Assembly (NCBI RefSeq): GCF_964355755.1
Contig: NC_092675.1
Coordinates: 27,010,412-27,074,411 of the forward strand
Direction: 5' to 3'
DNA length: 64,000 nt
DNA from: Antedon mediterranea
Lineage: Eukaryota; Echinodermata; Crinoidea; Comatulida; Antedonidae
Shown here: positions 25,018 to 36,500 of the stretch, in pieces
Position numbering within the stretch: the first letter of the stretch is position 1
Layout: each line of letters opens with the position of its first letter
The notes under the pieces: model-generated
Told to the model about the DNA's origin: nothing
Databases searched by the model: none
What the model saw: only the letters and a program-made list of their open reading frames with translations
Translations under genes and position numbers: made by a program

Positions 25018-25126
25018 AACTCTATACTATCAAATTTGTTAGACAAAAAGCTTTGCCCAATTATGGTAGTGATATGACATCATCGTGTCCATATATGGGC
25101 ACATCACATAAAGTGTAGACAGAGCT
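25016..25126. mobile_element. MITE family X, copy 3, at the EFCAB7 stop codon
   Basis: The left end AGAACTCTATACTATCAAA begins inside the TAG stop codon of EFCAB7. The right end is AGTGTAGACAGAGCTT. The interior ATGACATCATCGTGTCC and ATATATGGGCACATCAC match copy 1. It therefore forms the start of the EFCAB7 3' UTR. Confidence 0.8.
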
Positions 25127-26537
25127 TAAGGTACATAGCAAAAGCAAAACAATCTTAGTGGTTGCCTACCAATCCCAGGGACATTGGTTCAAATCCTGTA
25201 ACAGTTCCATGATTTTTCTGAAGGCAAGGCCAATACAGCCAAGGCCAAGTACTTTGATGGTTGAAAAAAATGTAGTAAAGTTATATTTATTTTTAATTGT
25301 CTTATTGTTAAATTTTAATAATTTCCAAATATGAATGTGTGCTGTGTTATCTTTCTTTGCAACATACTTAAAACTCTTTGAGAAAAAAAATATACATATA
25401 CATTGTATAATAAAAATGTATTTAATGCAATAACAATTATATTTTACATTAATACAGCCAAAAGCATATGTTAGCGCTATTTCTGAAGAACCCCTCCCCA
25501 CCTTTTTTTGTGCATTATTTTTCATAGTTTACATTGAGCATTATTTTACTGTAAAATTACTACACCTTGAACAAAATAATAATTAAATTTTGCTTTCTAA
25601 TTATAATTGATGTAACCGAGATAAATGTAATATGATTTCTGTGATATTAAATGAATAGTATGATACCATTATTGGTTTTTATTTTTTATTTAATGGTTGC
25701 ATTTTGAATAATGTAGGCCTACAGTATTGACTTCCTGCATTACATGGAAATATTAATTGTACAATAATTTGCCTTTAATATAAATGTATTTTTTTAAGCT
25801 CGAACAGTTTTTAATGTTGATATAACATAGTAAATACATTTCCTCCTTTCAAATCTAAGATGGTTTGGAACACCAGGAAAACATAGGGACTTTCCCCAAC
25901 ATCTAGTTTATATATAGCTATTGTCTTTTTCCATGAAACGCTACAGTATGTGTGCCAACATGCTATCTTTTAATCGCAGTCTACAACAAACCTAGATATT
26001 CTCTTTTTATAGATTTTTTTTAATCTCTTGACATTTTAAACTAATTATCCAATTAGCAAAGTTATGGAATATTCTAGACGATGTGTTGCATAGCAAATTT
26101 CTACCTAGTTACAACCCATGTAGGCCTAGGCCCATAGCAAAATATATAAATTATTTCCTGCTTTAAAAAATTGGTTTATGAAAAGGTTTCCCGTTTGCGT
26201 GGGTAAAGTGCACAGGATCGGAACTATCGTATAGTCGTACTGTACTTAATAATCCGGAAACTAATACTTTTGATGACTTAAACAGACAAGTAAGAACATA
26301 CTAATCTTGTTGTGGCCGAATGCAGTATGAATAGATCTAAAATGTCCATTTCCTTTTCATTTTCATTTGTATAGATTTTAGTTTAGGAGCGTTTCCTATA
26401 CTTAATTTGAATTGATGTTAATTACTGTGAATTATAAATAATGTATCAATTTGATAAGCCAGTGATATAATTGAATATCTTCTTTTCGTAACTATTTGTA
26501 AAAGCGTAATATTAATACGGTCATTTTTTGTAAACGT
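25127..26537. other. EFCAB7 3' UTR and intergenic, with tRNA-like SINE fragment
   Basis: At about 25150-25205 there is a tRNA-like stretch with a good B-box (GGTTCAAATCC at 25187) and an A-box-like TCTTAGTGGTTG, suggesting a tRNA-derived SINE fragment. The rest is AT-rich. No strong polyadenylation site could be singled out. EFCAB7 and receptor gene A converge here, tail to tail. Confidence 0.45.
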
Positions 26538-29500
26538 TTATTTATTACGTTGAAGCCTATCATAAGTAGTATCTTCTGGTGACGTATTTATCGATGTGTC
26601 CACGTAAGAGTACATGTCGTCATTTTGTGGTGACGTATCTATGTCCAGCTTTCCATATTCATTGCCGAAGTCATTATTCTGGGCTTCTTCATTGACCGCA
26701 CTGTAAATCTCACCATCGGGTTTTTCGTCAGTGTTTGTACCTGTTGTCGACTGCATGTTGGTAGAATTGGCATAGTAGGCTTCTGCTTTGTTTTCATATG
26801 GTATGTTTTCGTTGTCATTCCCTACCCTGTATGACTGCATGTCGGCAGCATTTATACTATCGTAAAATTCACCACCATTCTTAATTGAAAGAAATTCTGT
26901 GTTTCCATACGTTACGTCAGCATCTGTTTCTGTATCCGGTACCATGTCCGAAGCATTTAACGAATCGTAGGCTTCGCCGGAATCTTTGTGTTTCTTCTTA
27001 TTTGGTACGGCATACAAATTTGGCGGTACGGCATACACATTTGACGCCACGTCGTTTTGGTTTGCGGGTGGTGACATGGCTGCGTTCTCCGTACACTCGC
27101 CGGAATGTGTGTCAATAAGTACGCCATTAGAATATGAAACTCGGCCCCCTATTGAATAGAAGAGAACAAAACGTATACAATACTTCAAACTTGAAGGAAA
27201 CAATTTTAATAGATCTGGTATTAGACTAAGACTCCCTAAAATCAATGTATGTAGAACACGGAAGTCCTTTGTTGCAAATAGCATTAATATGTACAATTGT
27301 AACGTTCGTCGTAAATATTTGTTGTATTTTTTAAATTTAAATTTTAACAGTATTTTACAGAGCCTTTGGCGCTTTTAATAGTTTTTAAACAGTATTTTAA
27401 CATTTTAATAGTATTTTAACATTGCCATATGCAATTTTATATATTTTTGCTTTGTTGTTTTATTGTCTTAACTATGCCAAGCAAAACAAATTTCCGTTTT
27501 AAAGTGGACCAATAAAATGTCTTAAATCTTGAACAAATTATACAGATGGCGATCACATAGGTGGATTTAAACGAGAAGCCGAAATGTCTCCGGTTCTCAA
27601 CCAAGAAGAAAGGGATTGTTTGGGTGACATTCATAAATCCGCCGCTGGGGATTTTTTTTTTAAAGTTAATTGTTCTTGAATCTTTGAGATTTTTGTACTC
27701 GTAATTAGTTTGATAAAAGAATCAAAAAATGAAACCGAACACATTATTTAACCGCGTTTTAAAGAGGCACGTCAATTTAAAGTAACTTTTCTGATGGTTT
27801 CATAAGTGTACATGCGGCGATAGATTTTACCGTATCCTGTGTAGGCCCTACCAAAATGTACGTACCTTTGGCATAATTGCTATTTGAAGTATTTCGCTTT
27901 TTTTTTTTCCGTCGAATTAGAAATAAAGCAATGATTATTACCAGGATTATAACAACCAACGGTACACAAATAATAACCAATAAATCATCGCTAGCCTGTT
28001 TATTTCCGGAGGTAAAATTTGAATTTGGTGAAGACATATTCGTTGATGAAATCGTTTTGTCTGTGTTGATTGGGTGTGAATTTTCAGACGTCGACATTTC
28101 TGGTTGAGTATTGAACAAAGATGTTGTTGATACTGATCTGGGAGTCGATGTTGTCGGCACTTGGCATATTTTCGTTTTGTCTGTAAAAAGTTATAATTAT
28201 CTGAATTTTTAATTAAATTGATATAACAATATATAATTACAGAAAAATGGAGAGGTTGCTACTAATTAACAGTCTGAAGCCTAAATAAAAAACACAATTT
28301 TAAATTAAATTTAGATGTAATTACGAGTGGAATAATTTGTTATCAATTTTGCAGTAAGAAGGTGGACCTTTAAAATATCGCCGTTGCTAAAGATACGGTA
28401 CCGTATCCATGCTTTTAAAAACTAAAGATACGGTAAATATAGAGGGCGCTTCCGTTTGCTAAAAGTACGGTATAAAATTGCATTCCTAAAACTCGTACCT
28501 AAATATAAAACTCATTCCTAAATATAAAACTCGTTCCTAAATATTAAACTCCTTCCTAAATATTAAAAACCTAACCCTCTAAATAATCTCTCTTAAATTA
28601 AAAACTAAAAAAAAAAATAAAAAAAAGACGTCAAGAAGAGTATCGAACCCCCTACACCTTAAGCCAAAGCCTCATCACATGCCCACAAGGCTACACAGCC
28701 GGCTTACAGTAACCCAATGCAATAACCTATTTGATTAACATCCACATTACATAGCGCCCTCTATAATTACCGTACCTTTAGTTTTTAAAAGTATGGATAC
28801 GGTACCGTATCTTTAGACATAACGTTAAAATATATGTTCCTAATAATTCAGGAAAATGTAAATATTGAATATCAGCGGGTATGAGAGGTTATGAGACCAT
28901 ATTTTATTTGTACATCCTCCCATTAAGTAACAACTGTATGCTACTCTGGTCGTGAACATATGTCAGAAACGTTGCTTTTTCTCACCAGTAGATTCACAGA
29001 TAATGCTGTTTACCCTAACAGTTGTTGAGCATTCGATGATGTCACTAGTTACGGTATTCGATAATCCATATCTATCATGCACATTGATTATTTTACATCC
29101 CATGTTCTGCACATGGACATAAAATCGATTTTTATTCCCCACACTAAGAACATGTAAAACATTTTCTGTTAATTGATTGTATTCCTCAAGGCTATTTATG
29201 ACAGTTATGTTCCCGCCAACCAATTCACATTTCCGTTGAGCATCATCACACGATCTAGGTTTATTGTCCACTTTTATATACTTATAGCAGTTGGGGTGGC
29301 TGTATACATTGTCATCTACCAACAAAAAGTGGAAAATGTAATGACAATCACAAAATTAAAAAACCTATGCAAAACAAATGTCATTGTTTATTTTGATAAT
29401 GTTATGAAAAACTAAATCAATACATATATAACGTATTTTTTCATTATGTATAGGCTAATGCTATTAACACAGTATTGTAGGCCTGCATACCTGCACCATG

Positions 29501-30435
29501 CGTTTCTCCTTTCGGGTCTCTGTATTTCCATTCTCCATCTTTAGAGTATATCAGGTAGCAATTATTCACACCTGAACAATCAAAACCACTATAACAAAAC
29601 CAAACATACGTAACGTAACATTGAATAAGTGATGCATTTAAATTTAAACCTTGGTACTACAAGTAACGATTAATAGCTATTCGATTATCTTAATTTATAC
29701 AATATATACATATCAACGCATTTTATTTGACAGAACATTAAACTGCATAACTTCTGATCTACAAGTGAATTAGGCGAATACGGTGTATTAACGTAATTGA
29801 ATAAGCGTTAATATTTTCAAATGTTATATTTTTAGCGCAAATTTATAGAATGTTAAATGTATGGAATGCAATTGCCCATAAAACACATTCATTTCTAAAA
29901 CTGTTGTTGTGTTCTTATTTTTTATTTTATTATTTCTTTCCTCCTATTCCTCCTCTATATTCAATAGACAACTCCTTTTTTAGTTGTGTTTGATTTCGAA
30001 ATGTCGTATTGATACGGTACTTGTATGTATTTACTTTTTCCTCCATGAGTGTAGGCCTACTTACATTTCCTAACAATTGTATAAATATAATAAAAATAGT
30101 ACAATAATAACATCAAAAAATTTGAAATTGATGGTTCAGTTGAATCCGAAAACGATCACACTTATAGAACAACAGTTTTGAATTGTTTCTGATGTTGTTC
30201 TAAGGTTTGTTTCCCTAACCTAACACCTAGATATGACTCCTAGACTGCAAACTATAACACAGTGTTGCTCAGTACTTAGGCCTACATTTCTTCACTGATT
30301 CCGCTCTATTCGTGACAATGGCCTACATTATGTTAATACTTACTTAGGACATCTAGTTCCGGATATTCCCAATGTTAACAAGCATATTATTATTACCCCC
30401 GAGACACATTTCGGCCATTGTATAAACCTGTGCAT
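26538..30435 (-). CDS. CTLD receptor A, long tyrosine-rich tail
   Basis: Five phase-consistent exons (30344-30435, 29491-29588, 28986-29315, 27866-28180, 26538-27148) give 481 aa. Order: signal peptide (MHRFIQWPKC start, hydrophobic core VIIICLLTLG); a short exon with DCSGVNNCY and GEWKY; a CTLD exon with NCYKYIKV, DAQRKCELVGGNITVINS, a CKIINV block and IICESTG, keeping the Cys spacing of the C-type lectin fold but without EPN/QPD or WND calcium motifs; a Ser/Thr-rich stalk; a TM segment at about 240-262 followed by RRKKKKR; and a tail of about 203 aa. Tail tyrosines include NVYAVPP, NLYAVPN, EAYDSL, VTYGNT, EFYDSI, PYENK, AYYANS, EIYSAV, NEYGKL, MYSYV and TYDRL. The type I membrane topology is inferred. 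I know no named orthologue. Signalling through SH2-domain proteins is an inference from the motifs. Confidence 0.82.
28387..28816. mobile_element. Foldback element Z with tRNA-like core
   Basis: The left arm (CTAAAGATACGGTACCGTAT, then GAGGGCGCT at 28442) is mirrored by the right arm (AGCGCCCTC at 28753, ATACGGTACCGTATCTTTAG at the end). Between them, on the minus strand, is a tRNA-like stretch with GGGTTCGATACTC at about 28640. It lies in intron 3 of receptor A and I see no counterpart in B, C or D. Confidence 0.7.
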
Positions 30436-33400
30436 ATTTAGGCCTACTGCTTCGTGCTCTTGTTTTTCATGGTATGGAACGACACGGAAGTTACTGCTTA
30501 ATTATAGGCCTACCACAAAAGTGAAATTTTAAGATTAGTAGGCCTATGTCCTTGTTTTGATATTAAATTACACGGATACATTTATGAATAGAAAAGTTGT
30601 TTTACAGACATTGTTCCGTGTTAAACGCAATATTAATTATTTCCAGTTTTCGCGCCACAAAGAGATCCTATCTAAGAATGGTTAATGGATTTTCTGTCGT
30701 ACTTTTAGATGTATTGTCCCTTTGACTAATTCCAAAAAAATAAAAAATAACAGATTTCAAAAAAAGGTGGGTCATTTTGAAGTATCATAACAGTTATTAA
30801 CTATCACCAAAAATTTGTTTAAAAAAAAATCATTTAACTGAAATACAGACGTTTTTTTGTTAAAAAAATAACATTGACTTCCAGTCAAAGTTTTCAATCA
30901 AAACATATCCCATAATGAAACGCGCTTGTTTGGCTACTCTGTATGCATAATCATAAAACTTCCTCACGATCTGTGTAAAAATACCTTCTCAACCGTGACG
31001 AGTTGTAAACAATCCTAATTAGCATATGCATAATGCGTAGTACTCGTGGTTTGAAATCTTTGTTTACTTTTGCTCGCGACGATTTTCCAGACGAAATGTA
31101 ATCGGCAAATCAATGTACCTGTTAATTACGTAAACTTGTTGTTTTTGGCTCGAATTTTCGAATTAAAGTGAATAACTTTAATATTACTTGGATATGGCCA
31201 ATTTAAATTTAGAATATTTTGACCTTCATTTTTTTGTGTTTCAAGGGACAATACATCTTTAAACAAATCATGGTATATATTCTTAAATCGCCATGCATGA
31301 TTTTATAAAATTTACTGAATCATGTTTTTAGTAGGAATTCAAACATTGAAGGTCATGGATTCGCGTCCCATTACGTGCAAATATTTAAAAGTACAATCAC
31401 GTTTAGCATTAAACATCTTTCACTAAAGAGGTAGGCCTACGTGTCACTAGCTAAAAGTTCATTCTTATACTTACTTGTAATACATCATAAATGTATTAAT
31501 TTCCAAATAGAAATAAAAACAACCTTCAATGACGAGCTAAGATAAATATTATACATAATAAATTTGTCAAAGAATATTGTATTACTCAACCAAATGCACT
31601 GTATAGTTATTGATATAAGGTTTAACTATTCCTCATAATAAACATGGTAAAAATGAAGTGATTTAGCGAGTTTTTCTAAAGAATACATTTCCATCCATTT
31701 CTTCCGTACCAGTTTGTATTTTACACTAGGTATTGCACTAAAATGCTATCTATAATTTCCAAATCTATGGATGAATAAAGCGATGTCTATGTCTATGTCT
31801 ATCAAATCTTAAAAAGTGTAACCATAGTTATTCAGCTTTTGAATGTTAGTTTATGCAAGTTAGATAAGTGTAAATAAATTCATGGTATTAAATAATGATG
31901 CTACAAATAATCATGCTACAACATAGTCATGCTACAACATAGTCATGCTACAACATAATGGATTTTGATTTTTTTTAATGGCGCATTTCGAGTGTACACA
32001 TAATAACACATTAACTTCGAATGGCATGTAATGCGGCTAAGCCAAGTAGTTTAATGTTGATTTAACATTTCCTTGTATTATCACTAAGATCGTTGGAAGG
32101 CAAACAACATAGGGATATTCCCTACAACTATTTATAGAATGGACACTGACAGTAGTTTGTTTAAACTAATTCTTCATTACTAGTTAGGCCTACCAGTATA
32201 ATCAATATCACTCAATAATCTTTTATTTCAGCATTTAACACCATAGAAATACATATTAATATACATAAATATTTTATAGCATAAAAAAACATATAAAGTC
32301 ATATAAAGATACAGACATAATTATACAAAAGTAAAATTCCAAGTATTAGAAATATTATACTCTCAGTATCATCATCCATGTAATATAGCGTAGCAAAATG
32401 ATGTTTAGTCGCCACACCTAGACAAATGATATACAAATAAAAGCTAATCAGAACTGTTTTATACAAAATGTTAACGACGGGTTAAAGTGCAATAGCTAAG
32501 ATCTTCATCTATATTTACTGATAATATGGAAACGCGATTTCCAGACAAGGAAAAACGTTATGTAGGCAATAGAAAAGGTTTTCAATTAAAATCTCCATCA
32601 TAGTGTGCTTTGCGTAGTTTAGGAATGTTCCATTGTCTACTTCTAATATTAGGGCGTGGGGTGGGAAAGAGTTGGGGGGGGGGGGCTGTAGGTGGTGTAT
32701 GCAATGGTGTATGCCGCTTCTGACAAGCAAAACAAAAGTCACCCCTTTTGCTGTTACAACAGTTTAAGAAGAAGGGACGACAACACCAGTTGTGCAAATT
32801 AAATTAAAAATATTCCAATAATTAGCCAATTAGTCCAATCTGTTCCATATTTTTTTGTTTTTATTATTATTAATAATAGTGTTATTATTATTATTATTAT
32901 TTTGTATTAAGGAAACATAGCACTGCTTACTTACTTAGCTGTGTGCGTTTAGACGAACTCCAATGTTTTGCTATTGGTCTAAAAGTAAAATTTGTAAGTA
33001 CAGGTTTATGGTTGGTTCCGGGGTTTTAAATTTGCATTGGCCAGTACAAAATCAGATTAGTTGCTATTTTTAATTCTGAAAGTTACAAGGTCATATACAT
33101 TGGCTGGCCCAGTCGCGCGCGCAAATTTGAGTTAGTGTTTACCTACCGACCGACCGACCGACCGACATAGTGAGCTATAGAGTCGCGTTTGATCTTTTCT
33201 CTTTTTTTAGTGTAAGATACAATTTCCTGTCATCAAGTACAGTTTCATTTGTTCATTCTGCTTCCAGCCCCGGAAATTTCTAAACATAGTTCCACCATAA
33301 ACCAACATAGTTCCACCTCCCTAAGATATGCACCCATACTCGTATCAGTCTATGCTACTACTAATCCTTGCTGCTATATCTTTGGTTTAATTACGTTGTG

Positions 33401-33598
33401 TATTTACATATCAAAATAACATCATTGTTTTTATGATTTGGATTGATCTTAATTATTATATACTGTATCTTAAAAATTAGATGAAACTGATCAATCTCAT
33501 AAATAAATTAAGCAAGTAATTTATGGAATATCTTCTTTTGAAGTAAAATATTTGAACATGTTTAAAAGAGTACAGTCAGTTACTATGTTACAAGTTTA
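30436..33598. other. Intergenic between receptors A and B (duplicated at 44.6-47.0 kb)
   Basis: No gene. Most of it recurs between C and D, for example the short CATGCTACAACATAGT tandem (31895-31945 and 45430-45475), and GGGATATTCCCTACAACTAT at about 32111 and 45630. A tRNA-like T-arm remnant lies at 31350-31380. A homopolymer of about 13 G is at 32674. Confidence 0.65.
33100..33190. repeat. CCGA-microsatellite element
   Basis: A short dispersed repeat of the form ATACATTGGCTGG, then (CCGA)n, then CATAGTGAGCTATAGAGTCG. It has counterparts at about 39465-39570, 46495-46570 and 52600-52680. All four share the sequence on both sides of the microsatellite, so this is a repeat family and not just a simple repeat. 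Confidence 0.75.
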
Positions 33599-36500
33599 TT
33601 ATTTATTACGTTGAAGCCGATCATACGTAGAATCTTCTGGTGACGTGTTTATCGATGTGTCCACGTAAGAGTACATGCCGTCATTTTGTGGTGAAGTATC
33701 TATGTCCAGCTTTCCATATTCATTGCCGGAGTCATTATTCTGAGCTTCTTCATTGACCGCACTGTAAATGTCACCATCGGGTTTTTCGTCAGTGTTTGTA
33801 TCTGTTGTCGACTGCATGTTGGTAGAATTAGCGTAATAAGCTTCTGTTGTTGTGTTTTCATATGTTTTGATCTCGTTATTATGCTTTTCCTTTCCCGAGT
33901 CCATTTCGGCAGCATTTATGCAATCGTACATCTCACCGCCAGTCTGCTGTTCGTCTGTGTTCGCATACGTTACGTCACCATTATTATCTGTTGCTTTATC
34001 CGGTGGCATGTCCGAAGCAGTTAACGAATCGTAAGCTTCGCTAGAATCTTGATCCTTCCGTTTCTTTTTATTTGGTACGGCATAGAGGGCCATTGCCACA
34101 TTGTTTAGATTTGCTGGTGAGGACGTGGTTTCTTCCATGTCATGTTGGGTATGTTCTGTGTCTTTAAAAAGAGCAGCGTTCATTGGTGTTTCTGGTGGGG
34201 ACGCTATCTCGTCTGAGAGTGTGGGGATAAGTACTCCATCACCATATGAAAAACCTGCTAAAATAAACAACAAACATAAATAAAGGATATGATTGAAAAA
34301 CTTTAAAAAGCACGGTTGCTGTTTATCTAGGTTTCTGGCGATGGCAAAGAAGGGACATATTCCAGGAAATATATCGGTAGAAAATTGTAACAATTTATCT
34401 TTAAAAAACTTAGAACATAAAATATTAATAGACATAAAATAGCATAAAATGAAAAATAAAGGATATCAGACCTAACCATACTAGAAGAGAAAGTTACACC
34501 TTTCTAACATTACTAACAAAATGTTACCCTGTGTATCAAACTTCACGCACCTTTATGTACCATCTGTCGTTTTTTCTTTTTCCGTCGAATGAGAAAGAAA
34601 GCAATGATTACAATCAAGATTATAACCACGACTAATGGCACACAAATAGCAACCACTAAATTAGTACTTGATTGTTCAGATGCATTTGGTTGAGATATTA
34701 TGTTATTCGTTGATGAATCTGTATAGCCGCCTGTCGATGTTACTGATGACGTTTCCAGTAATTCTGACACGGAGGTTATTGCTGTGGCCGGTAGTGGGCA
34801 TATTTCAGGAGATATATCTGTAGAAATTTCAAATATATTATATTTTCTCAGATGAAACTTTGAATTTAATTGCAAATGTATTAAAGATTATATATGAAGA
34901 TTATTTAAATCAGACTTTGAATAGGTTATTTTGTAGTTTTCATAAACACTTTCACTTTCGTAGAAAAAAAACGGAAAAAAATAATGTTTTCACTTGTAAA
35001 ATAACATAATAAATGGTTAAATTCAACAAATAAATAATTGGTTGGAAGCCAATTTGAGTATTTCTTGCTTTGAAGAAAGTTTTCCAGGTAAATTTTTTTC
35101 AGATCCAATTTTTGCTCAAAGTGGATAACTATTATGTTATATTAAAATGGAGTATACAAACAAAAAACGTTAAAAAATTATTTTTTCATCTTTAAGAATA
35201 GCAGTTAAATAAAATTATGATCTAATGATATTAATAATGCTAAATCAAACAAAACAGGAATTATATCACAGCTTCTATGTGATGCAATTCAATTAGGCCT
35301 ACTAGATTCCATTTGTAAAAATAATTTATAAACGAAAGATCAAAGTATTATATCAATTATAGACCAAGCTATATATACATTTCCACTGGACAACCGTCCG
35401 GTTTTAGAAGATGAAAAACACACAAATTACTTAATGGTTAATAGCCAAAAGTAGATAGAAGAGAATCGACAATCCATTATTGTTTTTTTGATTATAATAA
35501 TAATAACTTTATTTGGATTAACGCTTTTACAACGCGGCACAAACCAAATGATAGTACATCCTAAATATAAAAATTAAAACGTTATAAAACAATACAATCA
35601 AAATAAACAAGAAAAATATAATATATTGAACATTTACAGTAAATAACGTAAAAGCTATGTCTTTTTAATATAACTTTTACAGAAATATAAAAATATATCA
35701 TACAGAAGATTAAACTTCGGGTAATTATTAAAGTAGTTAGAGTTGCCAAGAATTAAATTGAAAACTAAATCACCATAAATAAAAAAAAAGAGACCAATAA
35801 TTAAACAAAACATTATGAGACCAAGGCACTTTCGAGATTAATAACTCTATTAAAACTATTAAACTAAACTGGCTCTGATAGCATTCAGACATTTACACAT
35901 AAACACGAAGTGAATTAGATCTTCGGATCCTTTATTATACATAATGGACATGTGCTATCATTGTCCTGTTGCCATTCTGCAACTTTTCTATTGAGATGTA
36001 ATGTATTTGAGAGGCTTGAATTTCAAACTTTATTATTTTATTATAAATACTGATTTTCTGCAGGCGTATTTGATTTCTATACGTCAACAATATTTCAAAT
36101 AATACTTAAAAAAAATAATAATTTAATGCATAATAGATATAGTTTCTGACTTGTTTTACTCTTTTTTTGTACTGGACATTACCATCGGCATTTAATGAAT
36201 ACATCAAAACACACATTTTACAATGTGATCTTCAATTTGATAAAAGTACTGACGGAACGGTTGTCACAATATAATAATTTACAATTAAATTTTGATTGTC
36301 TGCAATCAATTTTTATCACAGACAATCAAAATTTAATAGAAAATTCCTATATTGTTGCCATACTGTGTTATTAGTGTTATTTATTTAATAATAGAAATAA
36401 ATCCTATACCAATACCATAAACTCATAGTGCCAGGTTTGTTAATTATTTTAAGAGGATTTTTTTCATTGCCTCGAATAGACTACACGGGAGGCTTGTACA

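Noticed and set aside
30344-30435. Reading the exon-1 sequences of the receptors in the frame starting MAEMCL / MAKMCF
   Set aside because: That frame meets a stop at or before the donor in A and B. The alternative frame starting MHRF/MHRV/MLRV gives a hydrophobic signal peptide in all four copies and the correct phase for exon 2.
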